A stretch of DNA of 64,000 nucleotides from assembly GCA_900550465.1 (NCBI GenBank), contig URSC01000001.1, forward strand, positions 186,001 to 250,000, in the 5' to 3' direction. Numbering within the stretch: the first letter of the stretch is position 1; each line of letters opens with the position of its first letter. Positions 1 to 8,550 of this stretch are shown piece by piece. A program made the translations under genes and the position numbers. Origin of the DNA: an uncultured Alistipes sp. Its GTDB lineage: Bacteria; Bacteroidota; Bacteroidia; Bacteroidales; UBA932. The notes under the pieces were generated by a model. The model saw nothing but the letters and a program-made list of their open reading frames with translations. It did not search any database and was not told the DNA's origin.

Positions 1-1580
1 GGATAGCCGGTCCCCTGAGCCAGCTCATATCCGAGGTCAAAGAACAGATGTACCTCCTGGAGCAGGCCGCTGTAATCGTCCTCGGGACGGGTCTGGTCGG
101 TAGGTTTGTGATAGACTTCCGCCCAGTAGCGCGCTATCTGTTCCCTGGACCATTCCTTGCCGTGGATGCGGTTGTCGTTCCAGCCTTTGGCGAACATGGC
201 CGGAATGCCCTTCTTCACGAAGGGGAAATGGTCCGAGCGGTAGAACATTCCGTTGTACGCATCCGGGTCGGGCATGACGTAGCGTCCGTATTTCTCTGCC
301 AGTTCCGCTACTGTCCGGTCTAAGTCCGAATGGCCGTATCCGGTGATGGTGACGTCGCTGTTCTCGCCCCAGAGAGGGAACACATCCAGATTGATCACTG
401 CAACGGTCTTTTCTATCGGAAACAGCGGATGCTCCACATAGTATTCCGTACCGAGGAATCCGGATTCCTCGCAGGTAGGGGAGATGAACACGATATTGCG
501 GCGGGGCTTCTCCTGCAGGGCGTTGAAACACTTGGCGATCTCCAGCATCCACGCCACTCCGACCGCATTGTCAGTAGCACCGTTGATGATGCTGTCCCCG
601 TCTATCGGAGTGCCGTAGCCCAGATGGTCCCAATGCGCGATGTAGACCACGCTCTCGTCGGTATTCCCGCTGCCGGGGATATAGCCTATAACGTTGGGAC
701 TTTTCTGCCTGTCAAAGGTCAGCTCCATTGAGACGCTGACGGTGGAATTCAACGGGACAGGCTTGAACTCCGGAGACTTGGACTCCTCGACGAGCTCCGC
801 CAGGTCGTAGCCGTTGTCTGCCAGCAGCCTGGCTGCGGCTCCATTGCTGATCCATCCGTTCAGGGGACAGTGATATGCCGTATCTCCGTCCACATACATT
901 TTCGCGGAGCCGGAAGCCCTTACTACCGACCATCCGTATCCTGCCCCGCGGTCCTCATGGATGATGAGTACCCCCTTGAGTCCCTGCCTGGCAGCCTCCT
1001 CGAGCTTGTACGTCCATCGCCCGTAGTACGTCATATTGTCCCCGTTGAAATACTCCGTGTCGTCGCTGTCCAGCCCCGGATCATTGACAATCACCAGGGC
1101 GACCTTGTCCTGAGGATTGTCGATACCCCTGAAATCATTCTTGCCGTATTCCGGAGCCACTATCCCGTATCCGGCGAACACGAGTTCCGCGTTCTTTATG
1201 TCTATCCGGCTCTCGTCGCGGGCCGAAAAGGCGACATATTCCTCCTGCCATTTCAGAGACATCCGCCCCTTGGGAGTGCTTATCCTCATGGGACCGGTGC
1301 AGCGGAACCTCGTAGACTTGACGCCGACCTGCTGGAAATAGGAGCCGTCCTGATAAGGTCTGAGCCCGATTTCCTCCATCTGCCGGGCAATGTAGCTGAC
1401 TGCACGCGCCGCTCCTTCTGAGAACGGCTTGCGTCCCTGGCAGGAGTCGTGGGAGATGGCTTCCGTGTACATTCTGAGGTTGTCGGCACTCGCGGTGCTT
1501 CTGGCTCTGTCGGCATCACGGTCTGCTGCACAGGAGGCAGTCAGGACTGCGGCCAGTATGATGGCGGATGTGGGCTTCAT
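1..1580 (-). CDS. M28-family zinc peptidase lipoprotein with PA insert (3' end beyond the window)
   Basis: A secreted metallopeptidase, read from ATG 1578-1580 to the left window edge, so the C-terminus is missing; about 526 codons are present. The N-terminus is a short lipoprotein-type signal ending in LTASC. The first half carries a protease-associated-type region with the GYGIVAPEYGKNDF stretch. The M28 catalytic core follows: HWDHLGYG with zinc ligand H316, NGATDNAVG with bridging D337, and CEESGFLG with the E371/E372 pair. Family knowledge: M28 enzymes are aminopeptidases or carboxypeptidases with two zinc ions. The export signal suggests peptide digestion in the periplasm or at the cell surface. 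It lies 12 bases downstream of the esterase-like gene on the same strand and may be co-transcribed with it. Substrate unknown. Confidence 0.9.
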   Translation of the reverse strand, partial: MKPTSAIILAAVLTASCAADRDADRARSTASADNLRMYTEAISHDSCQGRKPFSEGAARAVSYIARQMEEIGLRPYQDGSYFQQVGVKSTRFRCTGPMRISTPKGRMSLKWQEEYVAFSARDESRIDIKNAELVFAGYGIVAPEYGKNDFRGIDNPQDKVALVIVNDPGLDSDDTEYFNGDNMTYYGRWTYKLEEAARQGLKGVLIIHEDRGAGYGWSVVRASGSAKMYVDGDTAYHCPLNGWISNGAAARLLADNGYDLAELVEESKSPEFKPVPLNSTVSVSMELTFDRQKSPNVIGYIPGSGNTDESVVYIAHWDHLGYGTPIDGDSIINGATDNAVGVAWMLEIAKCFNALQEKPRRNIVFISPTCEESGFLGTEYYVEHPLFPIEKTVAVINLDVFPLWGENSDVTITGYGHSDLDRTVAELAEKYGRYVMPDPDAYNGMFYRSDHFPFVKKGIPAMFAKGWNDNRIHGKEWSREQIARYWAEVYHKPTDQTRPEDDYSGLLQEVHLFFDLGYELAQGTGY

Positions 1581-1592
1581 ATTTTCAAATAT

Positions 1593-2651
1593 TTAAGTAT
1601 TGTTCCTGATATAGTCGATGACGGTAAATCTCTTCTTGGCGGCCGGAGCTCCGGGAACAGTCTCCAGCGTATGGACCGACAGCGGCTTGCCGTCGATGAC
1701 CTGGCGGGAGAGGAAGGCCGCGATGTCGTAGAGGTTGCGGGTCATGGGGAGGGAGGCTATCTCGTGTCCGGCATTGTCTATCTCGTAAAAATGACAGGGG
1801 GAGTCCAGGGATTCGAGGTTCCGGGCTATGGTCTCCGAGCCCCAGAGGCCGCCGAGGAAGGGAAGGTGGGCCTTGCGGAAGGGGACGATGCCGTCGGCAT
1901 TGCCGTGGAAGAGCATGACGGGGCAGGGAAGGGTCTGCCAGTGCAGCTTCTGCTTGTCGGAGATTGCTCCTGCGAAGGATATCACCCCCGCGTAGCGGAA
2001 TCCCCCCGGGAGGCGGGCCGCCAGGCTGTGGCTGTTGCAGCGGTAGTACTCGGCCTGCAGGACGGTGATGGCCCCGGCGCTGGAGCCGCTGATGACAATT
2101 TTCTCAGGGTCAATGCCCCAGGCCTCCCGCTGCTGCGCGATGTACCGCGTCGCGTCGTACAGGTCCACAACGGCTGTGTCAATGGCAGACTGGAGGATAT
2201 TCATGAAATCTACGGGGGAGGGGCGTCCGTCGAAGGTTATCCGGCCCAGCATGGTGCGGTAGTCTATCGAAGCGACCGTGCAGCCGTGGCGGGCCAGAAA
2301 CTCGAAGTAAGGCACGAACATTTCGGAGTACCTTTCGCCGAACCTGAAACCTCCGCCGAATACGAATACTACCACAGGGGAGTCAGTCTGCTCTATTCCT
2401 GACAGAAAGTAGCGGTCGAGTCTCAGCGTGTCGGCACCCTTGATGGCGAATATCTCCGTTTCCATCAGGATTTCCCGGGTGCTGTCAGCGGCATGGGCAA
2501 GAATCTCGGTACCTTCGTAAGAAGTGACGGCTTCTGCGGCTTCGGCATACGGATGAGTGTCTGTATCAGATGGTTGTTCTGATGAACCACGGCAACTGCT
2601 AAGGACAAATGCAGCGAGGGCTATGAGGATGATGCGTTCTGCTGTTTTCAT
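1593..2651 (-). CDS. alpha/beta-hydrolase (esterase-like) lipoprotein
   Basis: 352 residues. A lipoprotein signal peptide ends at the VLSSC lipobox (Cys20). The fold is an alpha/beta hydrolase of the esterase/lipase type: an oxyanion-hole FGGGFRFG stretch near residue 100, the nucleophile elbow SGSSAGA near 190, an aspartate in FHGNADG near 255, and a late NAGHE histidine near 310. Family knowledge predicts hydrolysis of ester bonds of carbohydrate or lipid substrates; the exact substrate is not visible. A TATCTTTG -7 box lies on this strand at 2672-2679, so this gene probably starts its own transcript, which may continue into the M28 peptidase. Confidence 0.85.
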   Translation of the reverse strand: MKTAERIILIALAAFVLSSCRGSSEQPSDTDTHPYAEAAEAVTSYEGTEILAHAADSTREILMETEIFAIKGADTLRLDRYFLSGIEQTDSPVVVFVFGGGFRFGERYSEMFVPYFEFLARHGCTVASIDYRTMLGRITFDGRPSPVDFMNILQSAIDTAVVDLYDATRYIAQQREAWGIDPEKIVISGSSAGAITVLQAEYYRCNSHSLAARLPGGFRYAGVISFAGAISDKQKLHWQTLPCPVMLFHGNADGIVPFRKAHLPFLGGLWGSETIARNLESLDSPCHFYEIDNAGHEIASLPMTRNLYDIAAFLSRQVIDGKPLSVHTLETVPGAPAAKKRFTVIDYIRNNT

Positions 2652-2682
2652 GTTTCCGTAAAATAGTCATGCAAAGATAAAC

Positions 2683-3252
2683 TTATTTTACGGATATGTG
2701 CTTGATCACCTTTGCCGGGACGCCAACTGCGACGGTATTGGCCGGTATGTCGCCCGTAACGACCGCCCCGGCACCTATCACGGCATTGTCGCCGATGGTC
2801 ACGCCTTGCAGGATAGTGGCATTGGAGCCTACCCAGACGTTCTTCCCCAGGACGATAGGCGCGGAATGGGTCATCTTGCGCTTCTCCGGCTCCAGGAAAT
2901 GGTTTAGTGTGGCAAACACCACATTGTGCCCTATCTGGCATCCGTCCCCGATGCGCACGCCGCCATGGTCCTGAAAATGGCAGCAGGCGTTGATGAACAC
3001 ATCCTCGCCCACCTCGATGTTCTTGCCGAAATCGGTATAAAACGGCGGGAACACACGGAGCGTGGAGGGGACAGCTTTCCCGAAAAGCTCGGAAAGGATG
3101 TCCCTGATTTCCTCCGGAGTATGATAGGCGGAGTTCAGCCGGAAAGTGATTTTCCGTGCCTCCCCGCCCATCCTGTCCATGAACCGATGTATCTCTTCCG
3201 TATCAAGCGGCTTGCCGGTCTTCACGAAATCCTTGAATTCTTCGAGTGTCAT
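2683..3252 (-). CDS. maltose/galactoside-type hexapeptide O-acetyltransferase (copy 1)
   Basis: 189 residues with the usual layout of the maltose/galactoside O-acetyltransferase family: a short helical N-terminal region (EEIHRFMDRM), then left-handed beta-helix hexapeptide repeats from about residue 75 ([20 protein letters not shown], the catalytic-site loop [25 protein letters not shown]). The expected reaction is transfer of acetyl from acetyl-CoA to a hydroxyl of a sugar or other small acceptor in the cytoplasm. The start lies 2 bases after the stop of the CMD-cupin gene, so both are probably translated from one message. It is clearly paralogous to the protein at 6437-7003. The acceptor cannot be told from sequence. 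Confidence 0.9.
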   Translation of the reverse strand: MTLEEFKDFVKTGKPLDTEEIHRFMDRMGGEARKITFRLNSAYHTPEEIRDILSELFGKAVPSTLRVFPPFYTDFGKNIEVGEDVFINACCHFQDHGGVRIGDGCQIGHNVVFATLNHFLEPEKRKMTHSAPIVLGKNVWVGSNATILQGVTIGDNAVIGAGAVVTGDIPANTVAVGVPAKVIKHISVK

Positions 3253-3254
3253 GA

Positions 3255-4505
3255 TTATTCTTCCAACCGGTTGTATTCTTCATCGGTTACGGGCTCCAGC
3301 CATTCGTTGGACGTGTTTTCTCCGGGAACCTCAAAAGCGAGATGCGCGAACCAGCTGTCAGCCGCTGCTCCGTGCCAGTGCTTTACATTTGCCGAGATGT
3401 GAATGACATCGCCCGGAAGCATCTGTACGGCAGGCTTGCCCTCTTCCTGATACCAGCCTTTTCCTGCTACGCAGACCAGCATCTGCCCGCCGCCTTTAGT
3501 CGCATGATGAATGTGCCAGTTGTTGCGGCATCCCGGCTCGAAAGTGACATTGCTGAAAGGTATCTGCTCCTTGGATATCGGAGCCAGATAGCTGTTGCCG
3601 ATGAAGTACTTGGCGTATGCGGTGTTCGGCTCGCCGATGGGGAATATCATTTCCCGCTGGAAAGCGGCCTTACCGTCCGCATCCGCCGTTTCCTCTTTGA
3701 TAATACGCAACGCCTTGATGGCGGCAGGGAAGCCGATGTAGGGCAGGCACTGGATGACGGCGGCGGTCAGGATTTCGGGAGAGTTGCCGGCGGTGATGTT
3801 GCCGTGATAGTGGGAGTGGAGCTGGCTCTCGGCTTCCAGGGTGGTCAGGACGCAGTAGCCGAGCAGTTCGCGGGTCCGCAGGTCGAGTGCTCCGCGGCTA
3901 TAGATATCGCCGAAGAAATAGTCCGTGAGGAACTGCTCCACATCTTTGCCCATGTTGCCGGGCACGCCTTCCATCACCGAGGCGATGCCGCCCGGATAGT
4001 GCTTGTCCTGAATGGCTTTGCCCGTCTCGTGGCGTGTTTCCTCTGTTACCTTGCCTTGCTTCTCCAACGGCAGGGAGATACCCCGCTCCGTAAATACTTC
4101 ATTGACCGTCGCCACGGCATTCAGCATTTTTGGGAAGCCGATGAACGGGGCGGTGAGATACATCACCTCTCGCAGTTCCTCCGGGGTAACGCCCACATTG
4201 AGCGCCGCTCCGGCATGGGCTTTCAGTTGAGGGAGTGTCTGCATCGTGGCGAGGGTGATGCAGGTAATCATTTCGCGCTGTTTCAGCGTCAATTCGCCAG
4301 TTTGGAATACCTCGCCGAAGATGAACTTCTGGAGGATGTCCATCATTTCCGGGTCCGTGCCCTGCCCGGTCAGGGCCTCGCCGCCGAACAGGGTGCGGTA
4401 ATTCTGTTTGCATACTTCGATTCTGTTCATATTTTCCTCTGTTTGTGCCGTCGCGGACAGGCTGCATACCAGTGCGGCGGCGGTTATTACGATTGCTTTC
4501 CTCAT
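3255..4505 (-). CDS. secreted double carboxymuconolactone-decarboxylase/cupin fusion protein
   Basis: 416 residues. A signal peptide (cleavage near residue 20, SATAQ) is followed by two carboxymuconolactone decarboxylase (AhpD-like) domains at about 40-138 and 160-275, then a C-terminal cupin at about 300-400. Cupin metal ligands are visible as HIHH from residue 331 and HWH at 376-378. The CMD domains lack an obvious AhpD CxxC pair: the first has only a lone Cys in ITCITLATMQ. Family knowledge links such proteins to oxidative or electrophile stress and to aromatic lactone chemistry, but the substrate is unknown. The gene is upstream of, and tightly coupled to, the acetyltransferase. A -7 box TAATTTTG lies at 4528-4535. 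The cupin part is partly duplicated at 5747-6000. Confidence 0.85.
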   Translation of the reverse strand: MRKAIVITAAALVCSLSATAQTEENMNRIEVCKQNYRTLFGGEALTGQGTDPEMMDILQKFIFGEVFQTGELTLKQREMITCITLATMQTLPQLKAHAGAALNVGVTPEELREVMYLTAPFIGFPKMLNAVATVNEVFTERGISLPLEKQGKVTEETRHETGKAIQDKHYPGGIASVMEGVPGNMGKDVEQFLTDYFFGDIYSRGALDLRTRELLGYCVLTTLEAESQLHSHYHGNITAGNSPEILTAAVIQCLPYIGFPAAIKALRIIKEETADADGKAAFQREMIFPIGEPNTAYAKYFIGNSYLAPISKEQIPFSNVTFEPGCRNNWHIHHATKGGGQMLVCVAGKGWYQEEGKPAVQMLPGDVIHISANVKHWHGAAADSWFAHLAFEVPGENTSNEWLEPVTDEEYNRLEE

Positions 4506-4518
4506 GGTTATTCTTTTT

Positions 4519-4612
4519 TGTCCGATGCAAAATTATACCGGAACAAGGATGCTTTACATAACCATAGGACGGCAATCTGTACCATTTTCACAGAATTTGC
4601 TTTGCTTATAAG
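4519..4612 (-). promoter_or_regulatory. promoter block shared with the 8551-8640 intergenic region
   Basis: Upstream of the CMD-cupin gene. It has a CCGATGCAAAATTA segment (minus-strand -7 box TAATTTTG), then ACCGGAACAA, TAACCATA and GTACCATTTT at the same relative spacing as in the region next to the AraC gene at 8699. This points to a common regulator, most simply that AraC protein. Confidence 0.5.
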
Positions 4613-4680
4613 TTTTACCGAAAAGCGATGAGCATAATACTGAGAAAATGTTCAGTACGGCATCGGGCAGGAGCTGTCGT

Positions 4681-5574
4681 TTACTGCCATAAAGATTCTG
4701 TTTCCCAGTCGGGTGGGAACCCCATCGCTATGACATCCACGTTGGAATAAGCAGCAATCAGTTCTTTCAACGTTTGCGTGAATGTATTTTCGGGATGTAT
4801 ATTGTTCAACAGGTAGGCTATGCAACATAGCTGTATGTATAGTTTGTTGTCTGCTACGGCAGTATTGCTTATCCAGGCGTTCTTTAACTTGGCGGGAATG
4901 GCGGGCGTAACGGGGTAGTTCCGGTTCCACATCCTGGCGTGATGGGCGCAACAGTTACGCAATGCCGCCAAACTGGCTGCCCAGCTTTCAAGAATCTTGT
5001 GCTGTGGCAGGTCAAAACTGCGGGCAACGTTCTTCTTTACTTTTATGTCACTGAAGTTGTAATACATTTTCGACAATGCACCGAACGACACCACTTCCAA
5101 GGTTTTCCATGCAGGGGGGAAAGGCGGACAGTCATATTTCTTGAAATGTTCTTTGATGAAATCCTCTTTCGTGCGGTGCAACTCGCGCTCCACGCTGCCG
5201 ATGTTTTCCTGAAATAACCTCTCTTCCCTCGACAACGATTTGTCCGCAAACCAAAACGCACCGTGTGCCAGCGAGAAATGATGTATCATCTTCGTGCGCA
5301 AGGCGATTTCTATCCGGGCGATGGCTTTGAACAGCAGTTCGCGCAAGGATGCGTCGAAATCGTAGAGCCGCACGGCATTCTCAAAAGTGGCTCCCGGCTT
5401 GAACTGGTGGGATTGCTTGTCCGTTTCCATCGGCCGGAAATAGTTGGCAAGCCGGAAATAACTGATGGTATCCAATATCTTTCGGGCAGCGGCTTCATCA
5501 CCGATGGAAAGCCCACGGTCTTTTAGCAAAGAAGTTTGCTGTTCTATGGTGAGGGGTTGTTTGGAATACTTCAT
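4681..5574 (-). CDS. Abi_2 (AbiD/AbiF-type) abortive infection protein
   Basis: 297 residues from ATG 5572-5574 (MKYSKQPLTIEQQ). Matches the Abi_2 family in layout: an N-terminal LKDRGLSIGDEAAARKIL/ISYFRLANYF region, the central RIEIALRTKMIHHF, and a C-terminal ALRNCCAHHARMWNR block. The R206-N-x3-H211 arrangement is the Rx4H signature expected of a HEPN-type ribonuclease. Family knowledge: these proteins stop phage growth by killing or arresting the infected cell, probably by RNA cleavage. It stands alone with its own promoter and sits between an intact cupin gene and a truncated copy of it, which suggests insertion into this redox cluster. A longer upstream frame exists, but it has no family match and runs through the promoter. 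Confidence 0.85.
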   Translation of the reverse strand: MKYSKQPLTIEQQTSLLKDRGLSIGDEAAARKILDTISYFRLANYFRPMETDKQSHQFKPGATFENAVRLYDFDASLRELLFKAIARIEIALRTKMIHHFSLAHGAFWFADKSLSREERLFQENIGSVERELHRTKEDFIKEHFKKYDCPPFPPAWKTLEVVSFGALSKMYYNFSDIKVKKNVARSFDLPQHKILESWAASLAALRNCCAHHARMWNRNYPVTPAIPAKLKNAWISNTAVADNKLYIQLCCIAYLLNNIHPENTFTQTLKELIAAYSNVDVIAMGFPPDWETESLWQ

Positions 5575-5644
5575 ACCTGTATAAAATAAAAGTTCCACCC
5601 TGGTACGCTGTGCTAAGCAAGAAGCGTGGTGGACTCTGTCGGTG

Positions 5645-5676
5645 CAAAAGTACAAAGTTTTTTCTTTACTACAAAA
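5645..5676 (-). promoter_or_regulatory. Bacteroidales-type promoter of the Abi_2 gene
   Basis: On the minus strand, TTTTG (5676-5672) is followed after 19 bases by TACTTTTG (5652-5645), matching the -33 TTTG and -7 TAnnTTTG consensus. It lies about 70 bases before the chosen ATG at 5574, supporting that start. Confidence 0.6.
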
Positions 5677-5746
5677 TATCCATCGCAAATCTGTAGAGAA
5701 AATCGGGGAGCGGTGCAAGGTCCCTCACAAAAACATATCCGCATAT

Positions 5747-6085
5747 CCGTTGGACGTGTTTTCTCCGGGCACCTCAAAGGCGAGATGCGCAAACCAGCTG
5801 TCCGCCGCCTTTAGTCGCATGGTGAATGTGCCAGTTGTTGCGGCATCCCGGCTCGAAAGTGACATTGCTGAAAGGTATCTGCTCCTTGGATATCGGAGCC
5901 AGATAGCTGTTGCCGATAAAATACTTGGCGTAAGCGGTGTTCGGCTCGCCGATGGGGAAAATCATTTCCCGCTGGAAAGCGGCCTTTCCGTCCGCTTCCG
6001 TTGTCTGTGTAATCTTTTCCTGTGCCATAATTCCTTGAATATTAATCATTGTTGCTATGAATAATAAAAACAGTATCTTTTTCAT
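5747..6085 (-). pseudogene. truncated copy of the secreted cupin domain
   Basis: A 103-residue frame (5774-6085) starts with its own signal peptide (MKKILFLLFIATMIN...GIMAQ) and continues with a cupin segment almost identical to residues about 275-341 of the protein at 3255-4505 (KAAFQREMIFPIGEPNTAYA). After KGGGQ it jumps to sequence matching the last part of the full-length gene (GACAGCTGGTTTGCGC), but out of frame, so it stops at LVCASRL. About 120-130 bases containing the second metal-binding half are missing. The junction lies within short GCGGC/CAGCTG-like matches, consistent with a microhomology deletion. Homology to the intact gene continues past the stop to about 5747. A broken duplicate, probably non-functional. 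Confidence 0.8.
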
Positions 6086-6097
6086 GTGTTGAATATA

Positions 6098-6316
6098 TTA
6101 TTTTATAAAGTTGTAGAGTCGGTTGGCAGGGTTGAGCGGTGTCTGGTCTATTAGTTCCAACGACTTGACCATGTGCAGCGTCCCCTGCTTGTATTTCTGG
6201 AAATGCGCGGAAGCGATATGCTTGTCGTATGCCTCCCGGCTGGCGTTTCTCTCTGTACCGCCGCATGAAAGCAGTCCGAACATAAATAATAATGCGGCTA
6301 ATTGATTCCGGACCAT
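6098..6316 (-). pseudogene. C-terminal half of an ABM (quinol monooxygenase-like) lipoprotein
   Basis: 72 residues from ATG 6314-6316. A lipoprotein signal (MFGLLSCGG) is followed immediately by EAYDKHIASAHFQKYKQ and a TLHMVKSLELIDQTPLNP tail, which resembles only the second half of antibiotic biosynthesis monooxygenase-type proteins (about 95 residues). The first strand and helix are missing between the lipobox and the EAYDKH segment. This reads as an in-frame internal deletion. A short product could still be exported, but the ABM fold would be incomplete. It lies 12 bases before the truncated cupin. Confidence 0.6.
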
Positions 6317-6405
6317 TACTCTGCTCCTAATTCTCCCAGCCATTCCGGGATGCGTGCAGCCATATTGCCCAGCGTGCTTGATGTGAGCAACAGCATCAAT
6401 GGGAT
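6316..6405 (-). pseudogene. 29-codon tail of an unidentified upstream gene
   Basis: An open frame ending LGNMAARIPEWLGELGAE stops at TAA 6318-6316, whose last base is the A of the next ATG (TAATG). Such an overlap is typical of translationally coupled genes. A stop codon lies just before it near 6408, so only the last part of the upstream gene survives. Not identified. Confidence 0.35.
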
Positions 6406-6436
6406 TTTTCATATATGCCTCCTTTCTATAAACTTG

Positions 6437-7003
6437 TCAATATCGGATTTTCTTGATAATCTTTGCCGGGACTCCACCGACCACTACATCGGCCGGTACA
6501 TCTTTAGTTACGACAGCTCCAGCAGCCACGACCGCATTGTCGCCGATGGTCACGCCCTGCAGGATAGTCGAGTTTGAGCCGACCCACACATTCATGCCCA
6601 ACACAATCGGTGCTGGATAAGTGTTCTTGCGGTCTTCGGGCGACAAACCGTGGTTCAGAGTGGCGAACACGACATTGTGTCCTATCTGACATCCGTCGCC
6701 AATGACAACGCCGCCATGATCCTGAAAATGGCAACAGGCATTGATAAAGACATTCTCACCGACGGTGATGTTCTTACCGAAGTCTGTATAGAACGGTGGA
6801 AAAACACGTAGCGATGAAGGCACCTCATAGCCGAACAACTCCGAAAGGAGTGTGCGTACTTCTGCCGGGGTGTGATAAGCCGTATTCAACCGGAAAGTGA
6901 TACGACGTGCGGCATTGCTCATCTCGTCCATAAACAGATGTATTTCCTCGGTACTAAGAGCATGCCCTGTCTTTACATAGTCTTTGAATTCATTGATTGT
7001 CAT
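6437..7003 (-). CDS. maltose/galactoside-type hexapeptide O-acetyltransferase (copy 2)
   Basis: 188 residues from ATG 7001-7003 ([13 protein letters not shown]); an upstream ATG at 7036 adds 11 residues of no family character. Same domain order as the copy at 2683-3252, with long stretches of identity such as [14 protein letters not shown] and [17 protein letters not shown], and complete hexapeptide repeats to the end. It is predicted to acetylate a hydroxyl on a small carbohydrate or related acceptor using acetyl-CoA. It follows the aldo/keto reductase gene by 37 bases on the same strand. Two paralogs only 3.4 kb apart, each next to a cupin copy, suggest a segmental duplication of an acetyltransferase-cupin module followed by divergence. 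Confidence 0.88.
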   Translation of the reverse strand: MTINEFKDYVKTGHALSTEEIHLFMDEMSNAARRITFRLNTAYHTPAEVRTLLSELFGYEVPSSLRVFPPFYTDFGKNITVGENVFINACCHFQDHGGVVIGDGCQIGHNVVFATLNHGLSPEDRKNTYPAPIVLGMNVWVGSNSTILQGVTIGDNAVVAAGAVVTKDVPADVVVGGVPAKIIKKIRY

Positions 7004-7040
7004 ATTGTTGCATTTTAATGATTGCTTTAGTATCAACTTA

Positions 7041-8330
7041 TTATTTTCCCATCGTTTCCTTCACTTTCGCCAATAGGTTAGGAATGTCCAGATGCTGCGG
7101 GCACTTCGTCAGACATTCGCCGCAGGCTACGCACGAGGATGCCGGGTCGCCGCGCTGGACGGGCGACATCGAGACGGTGTAATCCGCCATTGCCCTTTCT
7201 TTGTTTTTGTGCAGGATGTAGTTGTTGTACACGTAGGCGAAGATGTAGCCGATGGCGACATTGTGCGGACAGGGGATGCACTGGTAGCAGCCCGTGCAGT
7301 CGATGTGGCCCGGTGCGTGGCGGTAGGCATAGATGGCAGCTCCCAACGCCTCGCGCTCGGCAGGGGTGAGCATGTTGGGGCGGGCTTTGGCGGCGTACTT
7401 CAGGTTCTCCTCCACATCCGCCATGCTGCCCATGCCGCTCACTGCCACGCTGACTTCGGGGATGTCCCACAGGTAGTCCAACGCCCATTCCGTGTCGGGC
7501 TTACGGATGCCCGTGGAGGCAAGCTCGTCGCGCATCACCTGCGGCAGATTGGCGAGGAATCCCGTGCGTACCGGCTTCATTACCGCCAGTCCCATGCCGT
7601 TGGCAGCGGCAAATTTCGGGCCGAGCACGCCCGCCTCGTATTCGTAATCCAGGTAGTTGTGCTGGATGAGGCAGAAGTCCCAGGCGGGCGTGTATTCCAC
7701 CACCTGCTTGAACAATTGCAGGCTGTCGTGGAAGGAGAAGCCCATGAAGCGTATCTTGCCCTGCGCTTTCAGCCGCTCCATCTTCTCGATGAGCTTGTAG
7801 GGCAGCACGTAGTCTTTCCACGCGCGGTGCATGATCATGTGGATATGGTAGAAGTCGATGACGTCTGTGCCGATGGTGCGGCGCGACTGGTCGAAGAACT
7901 TCTCGAAGTCATCCGCCGACTGCATCTCCCACCACGGCATCTTGGACGTGACATATACCCGGTCGCGCCAGCCCCCGGCAAGGGCTTTGCCCACCGCCTG
8001 CTCGCTCTCGCCGCCGAGATAGACGCGCCCCGTATCTATGTAGTTCACGCCGCCCTCAATGGCACGGCGCACCATCGGTGTGGTCTGGTCGAAATCCACG
8101 TGCCCGTTCTTCATCGGCAGGCGCAGCATCCCGAAGCCCAGTGCCGATACGTTCACACCCGTGCGCCCCATCGGGCGGTACTGCATCTGCGGATTGTAAT
8201 TGAGAATGTCTTTCGACATCTCTTCCCTCGCCACCTGCCTTTCGGCTTCCTGCGCAATGACTTTCGGACCGCCCACCGCTCCTACGGCTGCGGCGAGAAG
8301 ACCACTTTTTATAAAATCGCGTCTGTCCAT
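7041..8330 (-). CDS. Tat-type aldo/keto reductase with C-terminal ferredoxin domain
   Basis: 429 residues. The N-terminus [21 protein letters not shown] has a twin-arginine-like RRDFIK motif and a hydrophobic stretch. An aldo/keto reductase barrel follows at about 50-340 ([27 protein letters not shown], the HIHM strand). The tail has two clustered cysteine motifs, [11 protein letters not shown] and [12 protein letters not shown], expected to bind two [4Fe-4S] clusters. Family knowledge: such AKR-ferredoxin proteins are common in anaerobes and reduce carbonyl substrates with electrons from NAD(P)H or Fe-S donors. The Tat-like start implies export of the folded, cofactor-loaded protein. It heads the minus-strand run that includes acetyltransferase copy 2. 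Substrate unknown. Confidence 0.9.
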   Translation of the reverse strand: MDRRDFIKSGLLAAAVGAVGGPKVIAQEAERQVAREEMSKDILNYNPQMQYRPMGRTGVNVSALGFGMLRLPMKNGHVDFDQTTPMVRRAIEGGVNYIDTGRVYLGGESEQAVGKALAGGWRDRVYVTSKMPWWEMQSADDFEKFFDQSRRTIGTDVIDFYHIHMIMHRAWKDYVLPYKLIEKMERLKAQGKIRFMGFSFHDSLQLFKQVVEYTPAWDFCLIQHNYLDYEYEAGVLGPKFAAANGMGLAVMKPVRTGFLANLPQVMRDELASTGIRKPDTEWALDYLWDIPEVSVAVSGMGSMADVEENLKYAAKARPNMLTPAEREALGAAIYAYRHAPGHIDCTGCYQCIPCPHNVAIGYIFAYVYNNYILHKNKERAMADYTVSMSPVQRGDPASSCVACGECLTKCPQHLDIPNLLAKVKETMGK

Positions 8331-8345
8331 ATTCTTACTTTTTAT

Positions 8346-8537
8346 TTATCCAAACCTATCAGCCGTGCCGGACAGCCCTTTTAGAATTTCAACTTCGTTA
8401 GCCTCCAAGGGTATGGAAGTCTCTCCGTAGATGAAACAGCGCAAGAGCTGCTGCGGCGTAACGTGGTGGCGGGCCGTGATGAAGACAACCCCCTCGTCCG
8501 CGCACAAATTTTCAGGTAATGCTGTTTTCTGCTCCAT
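8346..8537 (-). CDS. small hypothetical protein
   Basis: 63 residues from ATG 8535-8537 (MEQKTALPENLCADEG), ending 15 bases before the aldo/keto reductase start, so it could be first in that transcript. I recognise no family. It has one Cys in the N-terminal part and one in the LLRCF segment, and no membrane segment. A minus-strand -7 box (CAAAATTA read in reverse, 8563-8570) lies just upstream, inside the block shared with the CMD-cupin promoter. It could be a genuine small protein or the first part of a truncated gene. Confidence 0.4.
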   Translation of the reverse strand: MEQKTALPENLCADEGVVFITARHHVTPQQLLRCFIYGETSIPLEANEVEILKGLSGTADRFG

Positions 8538-8550
8538 GCTGTTCTTCTCG

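Noticed and set aside
1449..2402. Long plus-strand open frame of 317 codons
   Set aside because: It lies opposite the M28 peptidase and esterase genes, has no recognisable domain and low-complexity Val/Gly/Ala/Asp-rich text typical of antisense frames in G+C-rich genes.
3342..4631. 429-codon plus-strand frame
   Set aside because: Antisense to the CMD-cupin gene, whose domains, signal peptide and promoter are clear; the antisense product has no family character.
6776..6785. AGTCTGT inside acetyltransferase copy 2 (likewise in the DHOR gene near 14610 and as ACAGACT in btuD near 60243)
   Set aside because: These are unpaired, lie in conserved coding sequence and are within the number expected by chance over 64 kb.
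7092..8384. 430-codon plus-strand frame rich in His, Val and Ala
   Set aside because: Mirror of the aldo/keto reductase-ferredoxin gene, which carries all expected catalytic and Fe-S motifs.
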